Shown here: positions 31,741 through 41,260 of the stretch, piece after piece
Position numbering within the stretch: the first letter of the stretch is position 1
How the letters are laid out: every line of letters starts with the position of its first letter
From: a virus
Length of the DNA stretch: 64,000 nt
Direction: 5' to 3' (one strand)
IMG/VR virus record: IMGVR_UViG_3300044984_001421
Location: 1 to 64,000 of that record
The notes under the pieces: model-generated
Seen by the model: only the letters and a program-made list of their open reading frames with translations
Told to the model about the DNA's origin: nothing
Database searches by the model: none
Made by a program: the position numbers and the translations under genes

Positions 31741-33183
31741 TCAGAACGGACGCCAAGCTGAGCCTGTTGGCACAATATTGGTGATCAGGACATGCTGACG
31801 ACGCTTGGTGATGCGCAGGTAACCGCACACCATTTGCAGCCAGGGGATGATCGGGCTACGAACCGCTGCCATCGGGATCTTCATCATCGGCAGGAACTGC
31901 TTCCAGGAGATGGCGTGATCCGATGTGTTCATGTTCAACACATAGGCGGTCGTGGTTCCGGGAATGTCCAGGTTTTCATCAACCACGACGGTGGTCGCAC
32001 CAGCCTTGGCAACGCGGGTCATTTCGCGGAAGTCAGTAACAGCATTCGTGCCGTTCAGACGCGAGCGATAGATCACGTAACCAGTCTCAGTGCCGCCAGG
32101 AGACGCAGTGATGGTCAGGGTGCATTTCTGCGCCGTTGCAATCGCCTGCTGGGCAGTGATCACGCCGGTGGATTGACCCTTGGCATTGATGCCGGTAACC
32201 AAGTAGTAGTAGTTGCCAGCTTGGCCGGCAGCGAACTTGTTGGCAGTGGTGCCAGCAGCAACAGCGAGCGTGCAACTTGCAGGCTTGAAGATGTTGTTGT
32301 TTGCGGCAGTGGCGGAATACTTCACCTCGAAAGGCTTCTGCAGGCGCTCGTCACGGATGAAGACGTCCTGGTTGGTGGCAATCGCACCGTAGGAAGTCTG
32401 AATGGCGCGCACATGAGTGCCGAGGGATACGCTGTTCGGCGTATTGTCCAAGGCGACACGGAAGGCCGGGTCGAGCTTCGAATTCAGGTCGGTCTGAACG
32501 CTGGTCGAACAGAAGATGTCGGTCGGTGTGCCGAAGTTGTCGATACCGAAGATGGTCTCGGCAGCCTTGGCAATCGGCTCAACGGAATCCAAGGCAGCGC
32601 CGCGCATGTCGATGACATGATCGGTGGAGCCAAGACCCTTGATCTGAGTGCGAACGCCGTTGAACTCGGTCGGAACGATGATGTCGTTGCCTTCCCAGCA
32701 CAGGTATTCGATGTCGGTCAGCAGTTGCTTCGCGCCGTTGCTGGCTTCCATGGCCTGGGCATCCACGATGTTGTTCTGGTGTTGCAGAACAATCGGGATT
32801 TTCCGGTAGGTGGACAGGTACTTGACCTTTCCAACCATGCGAGCGTAGTCGCCATTCGCCTCTTCAGCGTCGCCGTCTTCGGTGTTTGTCGTGCCACCCA
32901 AGAATCCGCCGACAGAATACTGTTCGGTCCATTCATCGATGGTCGCGGTTGCGCCAGGCTTCTGCAGTTTGTTGAACAGGACGAAATGCTTGTTGTCCTG
33001 AACGGTTGCCTGCATCGTGGTATCCAGAGACTGGATACGCAGCGCGCCGCCACCAGTCAAAGATGCAACGTCAGTGCCGTAGCCAGCGGTAAGGGATTTC
33101 TGCAGTTCGGCAAGCTCTTGCATGCCGATCTCGCCGCCCATGGTCTGGCCGGCTCCCGGATTGTTCATCAAATTGTCGAGCAT
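31741..33183 (-). CDS. Major capsid protein with Ig/FN3-like insertion
   Basis: A 480-residue protein. Its size, its place directly after the scaffold/protease genes and its own terminator support major capsid identity; stretches such as HFVLFNKLQKPGATATIDEW and DIEYLCWEGNDI fit HK97-fold capsids of myoviruses. Residues 310-420 contain a fibronectin/Ig-like insertion (YYYLVTGINAKGQSTGVITA, GTETGYVIYRSRLNG). The N-terminal AGYGTDVASLTGGGALRIQS is shared with the upstream protease. Confidence 0.8.
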   Translation of the reverse strand: MLDNLMNNPGAGQTMGGEIGMQELAELQKSLTAGYGTDVASLTGGGALRIQSLDTTMQATVQDNKHFVLFNKLQKPGATATIDEWTEQYSVGGFLGGTTNTEDGDAEEANGDYARMVGKVKYLSTYRKIPIVLQHQNNIVDAQAMEASNGAKQLLTDIEYLCWEGNDIIVPTEFNGVRTQIKGLGSTDHVIDMRGAALDSVEPIAKAAETIFGIDNFGTPTDIFCSTSVQTDLNSKLDPAFRVALDNTPNSVSLGTHVRAIQTSYGAIATNQDVFIRDERLQKPFEVKYSATAANNNIFKPASCTLAVAAGTTANKFAAGQAGNYYYLVTGINAKGQSTGVITAQQAIATAQKCTLTITASPGGTETGYVIYRSRLNGTNAVTDFREMTRVAKAGATTVVVDENLDIPGTTTAYVLNMNTSDHAISWKQFLPMMKIPMAAVRSPIIPWLQMVCGYLRITKRRQHVLITNIVPTGSAWRPF

Positions 33184-33214
33184 AATGTCTCCTGATAACT
33201 CGGTTTATGAAAAT

Positions 33215-33835
33215 TTACTCGGGGAGCCGAGCAAGAATGTCGCCGGGAACGGTCAGACCGTTCTCGACAGCAACGTTGGCGCGGGCGACATCGAGTGCAG
33301 TGATGCTTCCGGCCTTTTGTGCGGTAAGACACTTCGCCATCAGGTCGCCGCTGGTAGGCTGCGGGTCTTCGGATTTGGCAAGCGTCGATGTCTTCTCGGA
33401 GATGGTCAGAACAGTCTTGCGACCACGACCTTCGCCACTCAGATCGCTCACACTCTTCTTGAGCGATGCGATCTCGGCGGTTTGAGACTTGAGCATGTCG
33501 GCAATCAAGCCGAGAGACTTACCAAGGTGCTCGCGGTTTTCAGCGTCAGTGGACTCAATGCCATCCATGCGCGCAGTCATCGACTTGATCAGCGCAGTTG
33601 CGTCGTAGGCGCGGACCTTCTCACCATCGCGTTCCATGCTGTAGCTTTTGCCGAGAACCTCGTCTTCACCTTCGGCATCGCCGTCAGTGTCGCCGTCAGT
33701 ATCGCCGTCGCCGTCCTTGTCTTCATCTTCGTCAACGCCTGCAGCGTTGGCGATTTTCTCGTCTGTTTCTTTGCCTTCGTCTTGCGACTTAGCAAGCAGT
33801 TCGAGGTCTTGGGCCAGCTTGTCGAATTCGCTCAT
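33215..33835 (-). CDS. Scaffold-like protein with acidic Asp/Gly repeat
   Basis: A 206-residue protein starting at ATG 33835 after GGAGACGCAA and overlapping the protease stop. Residues 35-65 are strongly acidic (DEDKDGDGDTDGDTDGDAEG). The centre is a helix likely to form a coiled coil (SLGLIADMLKSQTAEIASLK). Composition and place between protease and capsid genes fit a scaffold. Confidence 0.65.
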   Translation of the reverse strand: MSEFDKLAQDLELLAKSQDEGKETDEKIANAAGVDEDEDKDGDGDTDGDTDGDAEGEDEVLGKSYSMERDGEKVRAYDATALIKSMTARMDGIESTDAENREHLGKSLGLIADMLKSQTAEIASLKKSVSDLSGEGRGRKTVLTISEKTSTLAKSEDPQPTSGDLMAKCLTAQKAGSITALDVARANVAVENGLTVPGDILARLPE

Positions 33836-34677
33836 TTGCGTCTCCATGTTTTCAAATCATTAAGGAACCGCTCGACCATCTTTTTCGCCTCTGTCGCATC
33901 CATCCCGAACGTGTCAGAGACGAACTTAGTGAGCGAAGCAGGGTCGCGCTTGGGGAGAATGCTGCTGTCACGACTACGCAACATGCCAGCAAGCTTGTTG
34001 CGGAATACGTTGTAAACACCGTCATCGAGTGACTGCGCACGCAGCGCACCGCCGCCCGTCAGCGTCGCGGAATCGGTGCCGTAGCCAGCCTCAAGACCTT
34101 TCAGGACGAAAGCGTTCATGGACTTGGCGAAGACACCGAATGGCGATGTCGAGACGTTTGGAATGTGCTGGTTGACCGGCGTGCGAGACAGCGCGACGTT
34201 TGACCATCTCACCTTTTCCACACAGGTGACCGCGTTCTTGGTTTCAGGATCAATCCGGGTGGACTTCGCCAGGACAGAGCCACCGACAGACGGATACCAG
34301 CGCGCAGGCGGCGAAAGCTCGGTGAGCGACGCCCATACCATGTTCGCGTTTGCAGCCAGGGCTGTGTCACCCTTGTAGAGTTGCGCCTTGACGAAGGTCG
34401 TCTTGTCGTTGATCACGACATCGGTCGGCATGCCGATTTCATAGTTCTCCGGATTGGCGATTCCAGAACCGGTGCGCTTGCCGAGGATGGTCAGGTGGTC
34501 AAGGTCGACGTTGCCGTACTTCTTGTAGAACTCGGCAGACTCGGCCAGCGCTTTCGACAGCACGCGCTCGCCTTGCTGGTCGATGCCTTCATTGCTGGCT
34601 TCAAAGAAGACGAAGCGCTCGCCGCCAATTTCATGCGGCGTCGCCTTGAGAAAGTCGAAGGCAATGAAGTCGTTCAT
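33832..34677 (-). CDS. Prohead protease-like protein with capsid-like C-terminal motif
   Basis: A 281-residue protein. The N-terminal 170 residues carry a His-containing NVDLDHLTILGKRTGSG and a Ser-containing VRWSNVALSRTPVN, in the order of the His and Ser of HK97-type prohead proteases. The C-terminal part has AGYGTDSATLTGGGALRAQS, nearly the same as the capsid N-terminus. It would mature the procapsid before DNA packaging. Confidence 0.7.
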   Translation of the reverse strand: MNDFIAFDFLKATPHEIGGERFVFFEASNEGIDQQGERVLSKALAESAEFYKKYGNVDLDHLTILGKRTGSGIANPENYEIGMPTDVVINDKTTFVKAQLYKGDTALAANANMVWASLTELSPPARWYPSVGGSVLAKSTRIDPETKNAVTCVEKVRWSNVALSRTPVNQHIPNVSTSPFGVFAKSMNAFVLKGLEAGYGTDSATLTGGGALRAQSLDDGVYNVFRNKLAGMLRSRDSSILPKRDPASLTKFVSDTFGMDATEAKKMVERFLNDLKTWRRK

Positions 34678-35309
34678 TATTTACCACCAGCCTTGTCATA
34701 GGCTTCTTTGACCATCTTTGTTTCAGAGCCAAATTTCGGATTGGCGTGATGGATCGTGAGTTCGTTGTTCTTGAATGTGGCGACATGCCCGTCCTGGTGG
34801 ACCATGACGTCATGCTTGTCGCCATCCATAAAGCCCATCTTTCCCTTGTGGACGCGCCAGCCTTGATCTCCCATGGCATCCATGGTGTCGACGTGCCGAC
34901 CGCCGCCAGTCCGCATCGTGACGACTGTCTTTCCGTCAGCCCCAGACTTCGAATGAACCCACCCAGCATCCTCTGCTTCATTGCCACCTGTCAGGCGGCT
35001 TTGAAGGTCAGAAACAGCCTTCGGAGGGGTGATCGAGTTGCCTTCAGGCTTTTTCGCTATGTGGCTTGACGAATCTTTTCCGCCATTGGCAAAAATGTAA
35101 TTGCCGACGTGGTTGGTGCCAGACCAGGCATGAACAACGCCTTTCTTCGCATCCTTTTTGAAGTCGACGTTTCCGTGAACGGACTTGACTCCGGATACCC
35201 ATTCGTCATGAGACATCTTCGTGCGTTTGTCGTCGTGAGCCTGAACGACAGCGCCATCCTTCCGGGTGTACGCATCGATATGGCTCTTGAGTAGGGTGAA
35301 CTGATTCAT
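34677..35309 (-). CDS. SHIDAYTRKDG-module protein
   Basis: A 210-residue protein starting at ATG 35309 after CAGGAG. Residues 8-30 are the shared N-terminal module (KSHIDAYTRKDGAVVQAHDD). The rest is His/Gly/Lys-rich with short beta repeats (DAGWVHSKSGADGKTVVTMR; WRVHKGKMGFMDGDKHDVMV). It lies between the helicase-containing polyvalent protein and the prohead protease. Function unknown; likely a virion-associated protein. Confidence 0.7.
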   Translation of the reverse strand: MNQFTLLKSHIDAYTRKDGAVVQAHDDKRTKMSHDEWVSGVKSVHGNVDFKKDAKKGVVHAWSGTNHVGNYIFANGGKDSSSHIAKKPEGNSITPPKAVSDLQSRLTGGNEAEDAGWVHSKSGADGKTVVTMRTGGGRHVDTMDAMGDQGWRVHKGKMGFMDGDKHDVMVHQDGHVATFKNNELTIHHANPKFGSETKMVKEAYDKAGGK

Positions 35310-35339
35310 GCACGGCTCCTGAATATGGAGCCAGCATTG

Positions 35340-35348
35340 CGTCACGAC
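35340..35348 (-). promoter_or_regulatory. Candidate late-promoter motif GTCGTGACG (copy 8)
   Basis: Exact minus-strand copy, directly after the stop of the giant protein gene and 30 bases before the ATG at 35309, which has a Shine-Dalgarno sequence. Confidence 0.75.
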
Positions 35349-38300
35349 TTAGAACATGGATGCCTGCGGCTGATCAGTCTTTGGCTTGATGAAAGACGCA
35401 ATCCCTGTGTCGTCCAGCCCATCCATCGGGTCGGTCATAAACTCGCGCAGCATGTGCTTCTTCGCCAGGCGGTCGCGCGCAGCCTTCTCGGATTTGTGAT
35501 TGGCAACAACATCCAGCAATTCGACGTTGTTCTTCTGTCCGAGCCGGTGGATTCGCGCATTGCGCTGACCGTGGACCATGGCGGTATTCGGCGAGTCGTG
35601 CTGGATAAGCCAATTTCCGCGCTGGAGGTTGAGTCCAACGGCTGCCGCGTCAGACGCGACCATGATGTCCGCCGATGCTTCTCCGCTCTCCGGGTTGAAC
35701 TGCTTGCGCTTGGCATCCTTGTCCTGCGCCGAGTCAGATCCGGTGATGGTGACGACGCGATGGCCGGCAGCCTTCAGGCGCTTCTCGATTTCAGCAACGG
35801 CAGCGCGACTGTGCGCGAACACAACGCCGGGCTTGCCTTTGCGCGCGCCGACCAGTTCCATGACCTTGTCGATCTTGGCGTTATCCGGGTGAGTGTTGAT
35901 GATGCGCGATGCGGCGGATTCCTTGATGATGCCAAGCGACTCCTGGATGTTCTTGGCGATCGCTTCGTGCTGTTCTTCCGGTACCCCGTCGAAGGAGTCC
36001 GGGCTGATCGCCTTGCAGGATGCGACATCGACCTTGCCGGCCGTTTTTGCCGCCTTGGCTTTCGACATCGACTTGTCGAGCGCAGCAAGTGCTGACTTCT
36101 GGCCGGCAGACAGTTCGACTTGATGGACTTCATGCTGCGCGTCGACGTCTGGCGCGATAGTGTTTGAGATTACGTGGCGGGCCATTTCGCGCTTTAGCGC
36201 AGCCTTTGCAGCAATGGTGTCGCCGCCGTACTTGCGCATGAATGCTGCGCGGTCTCCGTAACGCTCGCGGTCCATTTTCGCCATGACGTCGTGAATTTCA
36301 GAACTGTCGTTCTTGATCGGATCGCCAGATCCGTAGACGTGGTATTCGGCATTATCAGAGACGGCATCGATCACGTTCGACCGAGCAGAATTCTCCTTTC
36401 CGGCACGATTTACGATCTGGTGCGCTTCATCGACCATGGTAGCGTCGAAGTTCATGCCTTCCTTGTCCATCACTTCCTTGGCCCAGGTCTTGCGCTCGGC
36501 CGGCGTCATGGCAGACAGCTTGGCGTTCATTTCTGACTCGGTGATGCCGGCGTGCTTGGCACCCAGGTGCTGCATGTCGGCGCGGAACGATTCGTGCGTC
36601 ATCACCGCGAAGTGATGGTCCGGATTCTTGTAGGCGGCAATCCGCTCTGCCTGCGACGCGCCCGGCTGACAGTGCCAGTTGAACTTGCCAGGCTCCAGGT
36701 AGCGCAGAGCCTCGCCGCCAAATTGCCCCTGGACGACAGAAGGCACCAGCATCAGCGCCCGCTTGATCTTGCCGGTTTCGTGCAAGTGCGAGAACGCGCC
36801 CAGGTAGATGCCGGTCTTTCCGGAGCCGGCACCGTAGGACAGAACCGTCCGCTTGTTGGCTTCGATGTGCTTGATGGCACGCTGCTGCGGCGTGTACTTG
36901 TCGTTCATCGACGGCTGCCACAGCTTCGTCGGATGCCCTGGTTTGAAGTTCTTCCCGACCACCGACATCATGCCGGCGATCTGCTGCTCGGCGGCATGGC
37001 CCAGCGTGTGGCGTTCGTCGGCCCCCAGCGGAACCTTTTTCCCGGCGTCAGGAAGATGGTCTTCTTCGGTCGAGAAGAAACCCATCTGCGACTGTTCGAA
37101 TGCCGCCTTGGCTTCCTGCTGCGCCTCGATCTTGTCTGCAACAGATCCTGATGAGTACTTGCCACCGGCACGCTCGCGCAGAGAATCCACCAGCGCGCGA
37201 TGCGATTCCTCACGCTTGGCACGTGCGGCAGGATCGACTGCATCCAGGTGGTTCAAGTTGCCAGCGATAACCGTCTTGCCGACCTTGAGCGGGTTCTTCT
37301 TGTTGAGCGTGTTGTGGACTTCTGCAAACTTGCTGACAACATGGGAGCGGACCAAGTCCTGCACCGACTTGATGGCATTCTCCGGGCTGCCCATGATGCC
37401 GACGTACTTGTTCCAGTCCAGGCCGGAAGAACCAGCAACCTGCGACAGTTCGTCACGCTTGGCATTCCAGGCTGACCACTCCGGCGTCGTGGACGTCTCG
37501 CCGAACATATCGACGGATTCCTTCTCCGGCTCGTTGGCAAGGTGCGCCTCATGTTCGTCGCGCGCCGCCTTGCCGGCTTCGTCCACTTTCGCCAGATTCT
37601 CGTTGAACCACTTCCGGAGTCCAGTGCGCTCCTGCGCAGACAGGTCGCCGATGGGCTTGAACGCTGCGACACCTTCCGGCGTTTCAGACAGCGCACGATG
37701 CAAAGCATCGACGGATTTCTGGTTGATCTCGATCTTCTGCCGATGCAGCGGAGAGCGGTCGCCGCCCATCTTCCCAACATAGTCGTCGGCCATTTTCTCG
37801 AACTCGCCAGCCAGGCTCTCGACCGGGCGCATCTTGCCGTCTTCACTCTTGAGCGGAGCAACAGAGTCGAGCGCAGCACGGTAGGCTTCAGGGTCGCCAG
37901 ACTTGGCATGGAAGTCGCCAGACTGGATATCGGCCAGGATGTCTGCGGGTGAATCGCCGTCTGCCGCGCGCCCGCCGATGTAGTCGCGGAGCGATTGCGC
38001 CAGGTCAGCGCCAGGCTTGAACGGTTGCGCCAGGCGTTCAGCGACGCCAGGCTCTGCCTTCATCGCAAGATCCGGCCGGTTGGCAAAGCCCTTCGGCAGC
38101 CAGCCGTCCTCGTCATGCTTTCCGGAGATGATGTCCATGTTCCGGCTGATCTGCTTCATGCCTTCGACATCAACAGGCGCAGCAAGTCGGTCCAGACCTT
38201 CACCGGTAATCGTGGTGACAAGGTTCCCGTTCACTGATTCCAGCTTGTAGTCGCCAGACTTCAGACCGAGCGCGTGCAGTTTGGTAATCGCCGACTTCGG

Positions 38301-40496
38301 GTCCACCTTTCCGAGCGACACCTCGACATGGTCCTTCGCGCCTTCGCGTAGCGCCATCACCAGCGACGCGCCGGCCTGCAGTTGACCGGTTGCCTGCCCG
38401 AGTACGCGCTTGGCCTGCATGACGGCTTCCCGGCGCTTGTGATTGGCTTCTTGGGCGGTTGCCAGGTCGTATCCGGTTTTGCCTTCCGGCATTTCGATTT
38501 CACCAGCGGCGTCGGCGAGTTCGCGCGCCTGCTTGACGGCATTCTGCTGGATGTCGTTCTGTGACTGGACGTGGTAATTCTCGGCACCTTGGCGGATGCG
38601 GTCCAGGTCGCCGGCTTCGTAATCCTTGTGGATGCGGCGGGCAATGATCTGCGACGCGGCACTGATGCCGAGAACGTCAACCACCGAACGGTCGATCATC
38701 GAGTCACCGGCTGCAGCCTGGGCGAAGGCGTTCAGCGCGTTGAATGCGCCGGCTCCGACGTGACCGCCAAGCGATTCCTCGCCGCCCATCTTGTCGATCT
38801 CTGACAGCAGGCCGACAGCGCCGATGGTCTTGATGTCCTGCTCCATCTGTTTGCGCGCGGCGTCTTCAACATCGGCATCCGACACTTCGAGGATGTGCGC
38901 CTTGGACTCAACCACGGAAGCGCCGTCCAGTTCCATGCTGGCATGACGCGCGGCCATTTCGAGCATCTTCAACTTCTTCTGCGCCTTCACCAGCGCGGCA
39001 GCTTTCTTGGCGTCGTCCAGCACCTTCGGCTGCGGCTTGACCGTTTCCGGATTGGCGAGCTTGAAGTCTTCTACCTCTTTGGCGATGCCGGCAGCCAGGT
39101 CTTTCTTCTCGGCAGCCTTCGACGCCTGCGCAGCCAGTTCATCCGGCGACTTTGCATCCGCGCCGTGGACATTGGTCAGTTCCGCCTCGACAGATTCCGG
39201 AGTCAAGCCTTTGTCTGCCGCGCGCTTGCCGAAGTCTTGCGAGAAGCCCAGGCCGGGCGTCTTTTCCGGCATCGGGTCGAGGTCGGCAACGGAAATCTGG
39301 TCCGGGCTGGGGTCGGTCAGCGGGATCTCTCCCAGGCCGGATGCCGCGAGAGCTTCGTGGTCTTCGACCAGATTCTTGCGGTTCATTTCAACGGCAGCCT
39401 TGGCGCGATGGAAGATGTCCTTGTCGTGTTCCTTGCGGGCTTTCGCCTGGGCTTCTTCGGACAAGCCGGCGTGCGCTTCTTCATCGAACGCCAGCGACTT
39501 GTCGTCCCAGCCCATAACGTCGGCGACCGTCTTCACGAATTCCTCGCGCTGCTTCTTGACCGACTCCTTCAGCGCGCCCTTCTCGGCTTGCTTCTGGTTG
39601 TGTATGCCGGCTGCCTTGTCGGCTTCGATTTGCTTCTTCTTGGCTTCCTGCCGAGCCTGCCCGCGCTGCTTGATGGAGTCCTTGTAGGACTCGCCGGTCT
39701 TCACCGAGCGCAGCTTAAGATGGTTCAGCGCGCCGCCCGCGCCGCCGATGACGCGCATCGAGCCGTCTTCGTGCGGCATAACCAGAATCGGGCTGCCCTT
39801 CGCGCCTGGGTGCGAATGAACAGTGACCCAATGTGCCCCGGCAGGGATGGGACCGTGCTCGGATTTCAGCATGTGCTGACCGAAGTCTAGAGAATGATCA
39901 AAGTCAACTCGGGCAACTCGGGTAACCGGGTCAATTACCCGATTTGCCCGGACTTCCGCCTTCACCATCCGCCCGTCAGCCGCCAGCACCTTCTGCTTGA
40001 ATTCCTCCACCGGCATAGCCGTGACCGGACCAAGGAAACGAGGGTCGTCGTAGTGAAGCAGGTAGGCGCGCTCGGCTTCTTCCTGGCTGGCAAATTGGAG
40101 CATCGCCTTGTCCTCGTCATACCGATCCCATGCGCCTGCCTTGCGCTGGTGGATGATGTAGACCATCGGCGCGGTTTCATCCGGCCCGAGGTAGCAATCC
40201 ACATGGTCACCGTCGACACCCAGGCTGGACAACACATAGCCGTAGGGAAACACCATCCGCGTCCCCCAGGCGTGACCGTCCCGATCAACGCCACGCCGGA
40301 ACGAGCCGGCCTCGTTTTCAATCGAGATGGTCAGGCCATTCCAGGCGACCTTGCGCTTGCCGTAGTTCCCGGCCTTGATCTGCGCCGGGGTCGGCTCATG
40401 CGGGAAACGGTAGACGGCGTTCTGAGTCTCAGCCTTCGCCAGCGGCGTGCCGACGAAAGCTGCAATGTGACTACGGAGTGCGGATAGAGAGTCCAT
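35349..40496 (-). CDS. Giant polyvalent protein: InPase-like domain and SF2 helicase
   Basis: A 1715-residue protein. After an N-terminal SALRSHIAAFVG segment, residues 40-150 resemble the InPase domain of phage polyvalent proteins (GTRMVFPYGYVLSSLGVDGD, HVDCYLGPDE). The centre is a long helical, Ala/Lys/Glu-rich region. The C-terminal 520 residues are an SF2/Snf2-type helicase: Walker A SYGAGSGKTG near 1223, VDEAHQ near 1355 and QRNARIHRLGQ near 1645. Polyvalent proteins are thought to enter the cell with phage DNA and protect it. The ATG at 40496 lies 13 bases after a promoter motif. Confidence 0.8.
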   Translation of the reverse strand: MDSLSALRSHIAAFVGTPLAKAETQNAVYRFPHEPTPAQIKAGNYGKRKVAWNGLTISIENEAGSFRRGVDRDGHAWGTRMVFPYGYVLSSLGVDGDHVDCYLGPDETAPMVYIIHQRKAGAWDRYDEDKAMLQFASQEEAERAYLLHYDDPRFLGPVTAMPVEEFKQKVLAADGRMVKAEVRANRVIDPVTRVARVDFDHSLDFGQHMLKSEHGPIPAGAHWVTVHSHPGAKGSPILVMPHEDGSMRVIGGAGGALNHLKLRSVKTGESYKDSIKQRGQARQEAKKKQIEADKAAGIHNQKQAEKGALKESVKKQREEFVKTVADVMGWDDKSLAFDEEAHAGLSEEAQAKARKEHDKDIFHRAKAAVEMNRKNLVEDHEALAASGLGEIPLTDPSPDQISVADLDPMPEKTPGLGFSQDFGKRAADKGLTPESVEAELTNVHGADAKSPDELAAQASKAAEKKDLAAGIAKEVEDFKLANPETVKPQPKVLDDAKKAAALVKAQKKLKMLEMAARHASMELDGASVVESKAHILEVSDADVEDAARKQMEQDIKTIGAVGLLSEIDKMGGEESLGGHVGAGAFNALNAFAQAAAGDSMIDRSVVDVLGISAASQIIARRIHKDYEAGDLDRIRQGAENYHVQSQNDIQQNAVKQARELADAAGEIEMPEGKTGYDLATAQEANHKRREAVMQAKRVLGQATGQLQAGASLVMALREGAKDHVEVSLGKVDPKSAITKLHALGLKSGDYKLESVNGNLVTTITGEGLDRLAAPVDVEGMKQISRNMDIISGKHDEDGWLPKGFANRPDLAMKAEPGVAERLAQPFKPGADLAQSLRDYIGGRAADGDSPADILADIQSGDFHAKSGDPEAYRAALDSVAPLKSEDGKMRPVESLAGEFEKMADDYVGKMGGDRSPLHRQKIEINQKSVDALHRALSETPEGVAAFKPIGDLSAQERTGLRKWFNENLAKVDEAGKAARDEHEAHLANEPEKESVDMFGETSTTPEWSAWNAKRDELSQVAGSSGLDWNKYVGIMGSPENAIKSVQDLVRSHVVSKFAEVHNTLNKKNPLKVGKTVIAGNLNHLDAVDPAARAKREESHRALVDSLRERAGGKYSSGSVADKIEAQQEAKAAFEQSQMGFFSTEEDHLPDAGKKVPLGADERHTLGHAAEQQIAGMMSVVGKNFKPGHPTKLWQPSMNDKYTPQQRAIKHIEANKRTVLSYGAGSGKTGIYLGAFSHLHETGKIKRALMLVPSVVQGQFGGEALRYLEPGKFNWHCQPGASQAERIAAYKNPDHHFAVMTHESFRADMQHLGAKHAGITESEMNAKLSAMTPAERKTWAKEVMDKEGMNFDATMVDEAHQIVNRAGKENSARSNVIDAVSDNAEYHVYGSGDPIKNDSSEIHDVMAKMDRERYGDRAAFMRKYGGDTIAAKAALKREMARHVISNTIAPDVDAQHEVHQVELSAGQKSALAALDKSMSKAKAAKTAGKVDVASCKAISPDSFDGVPEEQHEAIAKNIQESLGIIKESAASRIINTHPDNAKIDKVMELVGARKGKPGVVFAHSRAAVAEIEKRLKAAGHRVVTITGSDSAQDKDAKRKQFNPESGEASADIMVASDAAAVGLNLQRGNWLIQHDSPNTAMVHGQRNARIHRLGQKNNVELLDVVANHKSEKAARDRLAKKHMLREFMTDPMDGLDDTGIASFIKPKTDQPQASMF

Positions 40497-40509
40497 CAGC
40501 ACATCGTGG

Positions 40510-40518
40510 CGTCACGAC
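40510..40518 (-). promoter_or_regulatory. Candidate late-promoter motif GTCGTGACG (copy 9)
   Basis: Exact minus-strand copy, 13 bases before the ATG of the giant gene. Confidence 0.75.
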
Positions 40519-40524
40519 ACAGGG

Positions 40525-41127
40525 CTATTTGTTCTTCGAACCGGACCCGTTGTTCGCCGTGTTGACTGCGGCGTGACCATTTGCGTAAGCATGGTGCAGA
40601 GCAAGCTGCAGGCTGCGCTTGCTTACGTCATGGAAGTCTTTACGATCAGAGCCGCCCTCTTTCAGTGTGTCGAAATTGGCGAAATGCTTGGCAGCATCCT
40701 TCACCGAGTTGTCACGGTGAACACGCAGCGCGGGATTATTGCCACCAGCGCCCGCGTTGTAGGCATGTTCGAGAGCGCGCTTCGTGCTTACCTTTCCGGT
40801 GTCAACGAAGTCATCGTCGTCATGCCCGACTTCTTTGAAACCATTAACGCCAAGGTGCTTCTTTCCGGCTTCCTTGGCGGCAGACTCCATCGCATCTGAT
40901 TTGCCGGCAGCATGGACAGCATTCATCACATCCGCGTGATGTTTGGCAAACCTCTCGTCATCAAGGATGACGTGGTGCTTTCCGCCGTTCTTTACCTGAA
41001 AGCCGCCATGCTTGAACGGAGACGTTGTGAACGCAGCCTGCCGTGAATCATCATGCGCCTGCACCACAGCGCCATCCTTGCGCGTGTAAGCGTCAATATG
41101 CGATTTCAATAGGTCGAACTGGTTCAT
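40525..41127 (-). CDS. SHIDAYTRKDG-module protein, His-rich
   Basis: A 200-residue protein starting at ATG 41127 after AAAGGAACC. It begins with the shared module (MNQFDLLKSHIDAYTRKDGA) and continues with a His/Asp/Lys-rich helical body (SKRALEHAYNAGAGG; LQLALHHAYANGHAAVN). Function unknown. Similarity of the first 30 residues to three neighbours suggests a common targeting or processing signal. Confidence 0.7.
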   Translation of the reverse strand: MNQFDLLKSHIDAYTRKDGAVVQAHDDSRQAAFTTSPFKHGGFQVKNGGKHHVILDDERFAKHHADVMNAVHAAGKSDAMESAAKEAGKKHLGVNGFKEVGHDDDDFVDTGKVSTKRALEHAYNAGAGGNNPALRVHRDNSVKDAAKHFANFDTLKEGGSDRKDFHDVSKRSLQLALHHAYANGHAAVNTANNGSGSKNK

Positions 41128-41157
41128 TTTCGGTTCCTTTAAGTTACCGCATCGTGC

Positions 41158-41166
41158 CGTCACGAC
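41158..41166 (-). promoter_or_regulatory. Candidate late-promoter motif GTCGTGACG (copy 10)
   Basis: Exact minus-strand copy, 30 bases before the ATG at 41127 and 16 bases beyond the 3' end of the tRNA-Thr gene. Confidence 0.7.
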
Positions 41167-41182
41167 AGCCGGCCTTGATAGA

Positions 41183-41260
41183 TGGAGCCGAAGACAGGAA
41201 TCGAACCTGTGACCTGCCGATTACAAATCGGCTGCTCTCCCAGCATAAAGCTACTTCGGC
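41183..41260 (-). tRNA. tRNA-Thr(UGU)
   Basis: A complete cloverleaf on the minus strand: acceptor GCCGAAG / CTTCGGC, D-arm GCTT / GAGC, anticodon stem GCCGA / TCGGC around TTTGTAA (anticodon TGT), T-arm ACAGG-TTCGATT-CCTGT, and an encoded CCA. It would read ACA codons. It lies among the virion-protein genes, far from attP, so it is a phage-carried tRNA rather than an att remnant. Confidence 0.9.

Noticed and set aside
31792-33195. 467-residue plus-strand frame opposite the capsid gene
   Set aside because: It is antisense to a well-supported capsid gene, has no ribosome-binding site or domain, and its length is explained by the codon bias of the true strand. The same holds for long antisense frames at 24833-26029, 15256-16062 and 16020-16805.
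33966-33974. Thirteenth late-promoter motif (TGTCACGAC variant)
   Set aside because: It differs from the consensus at one end and lies well inside the protease coding sequence, far from a gene start.
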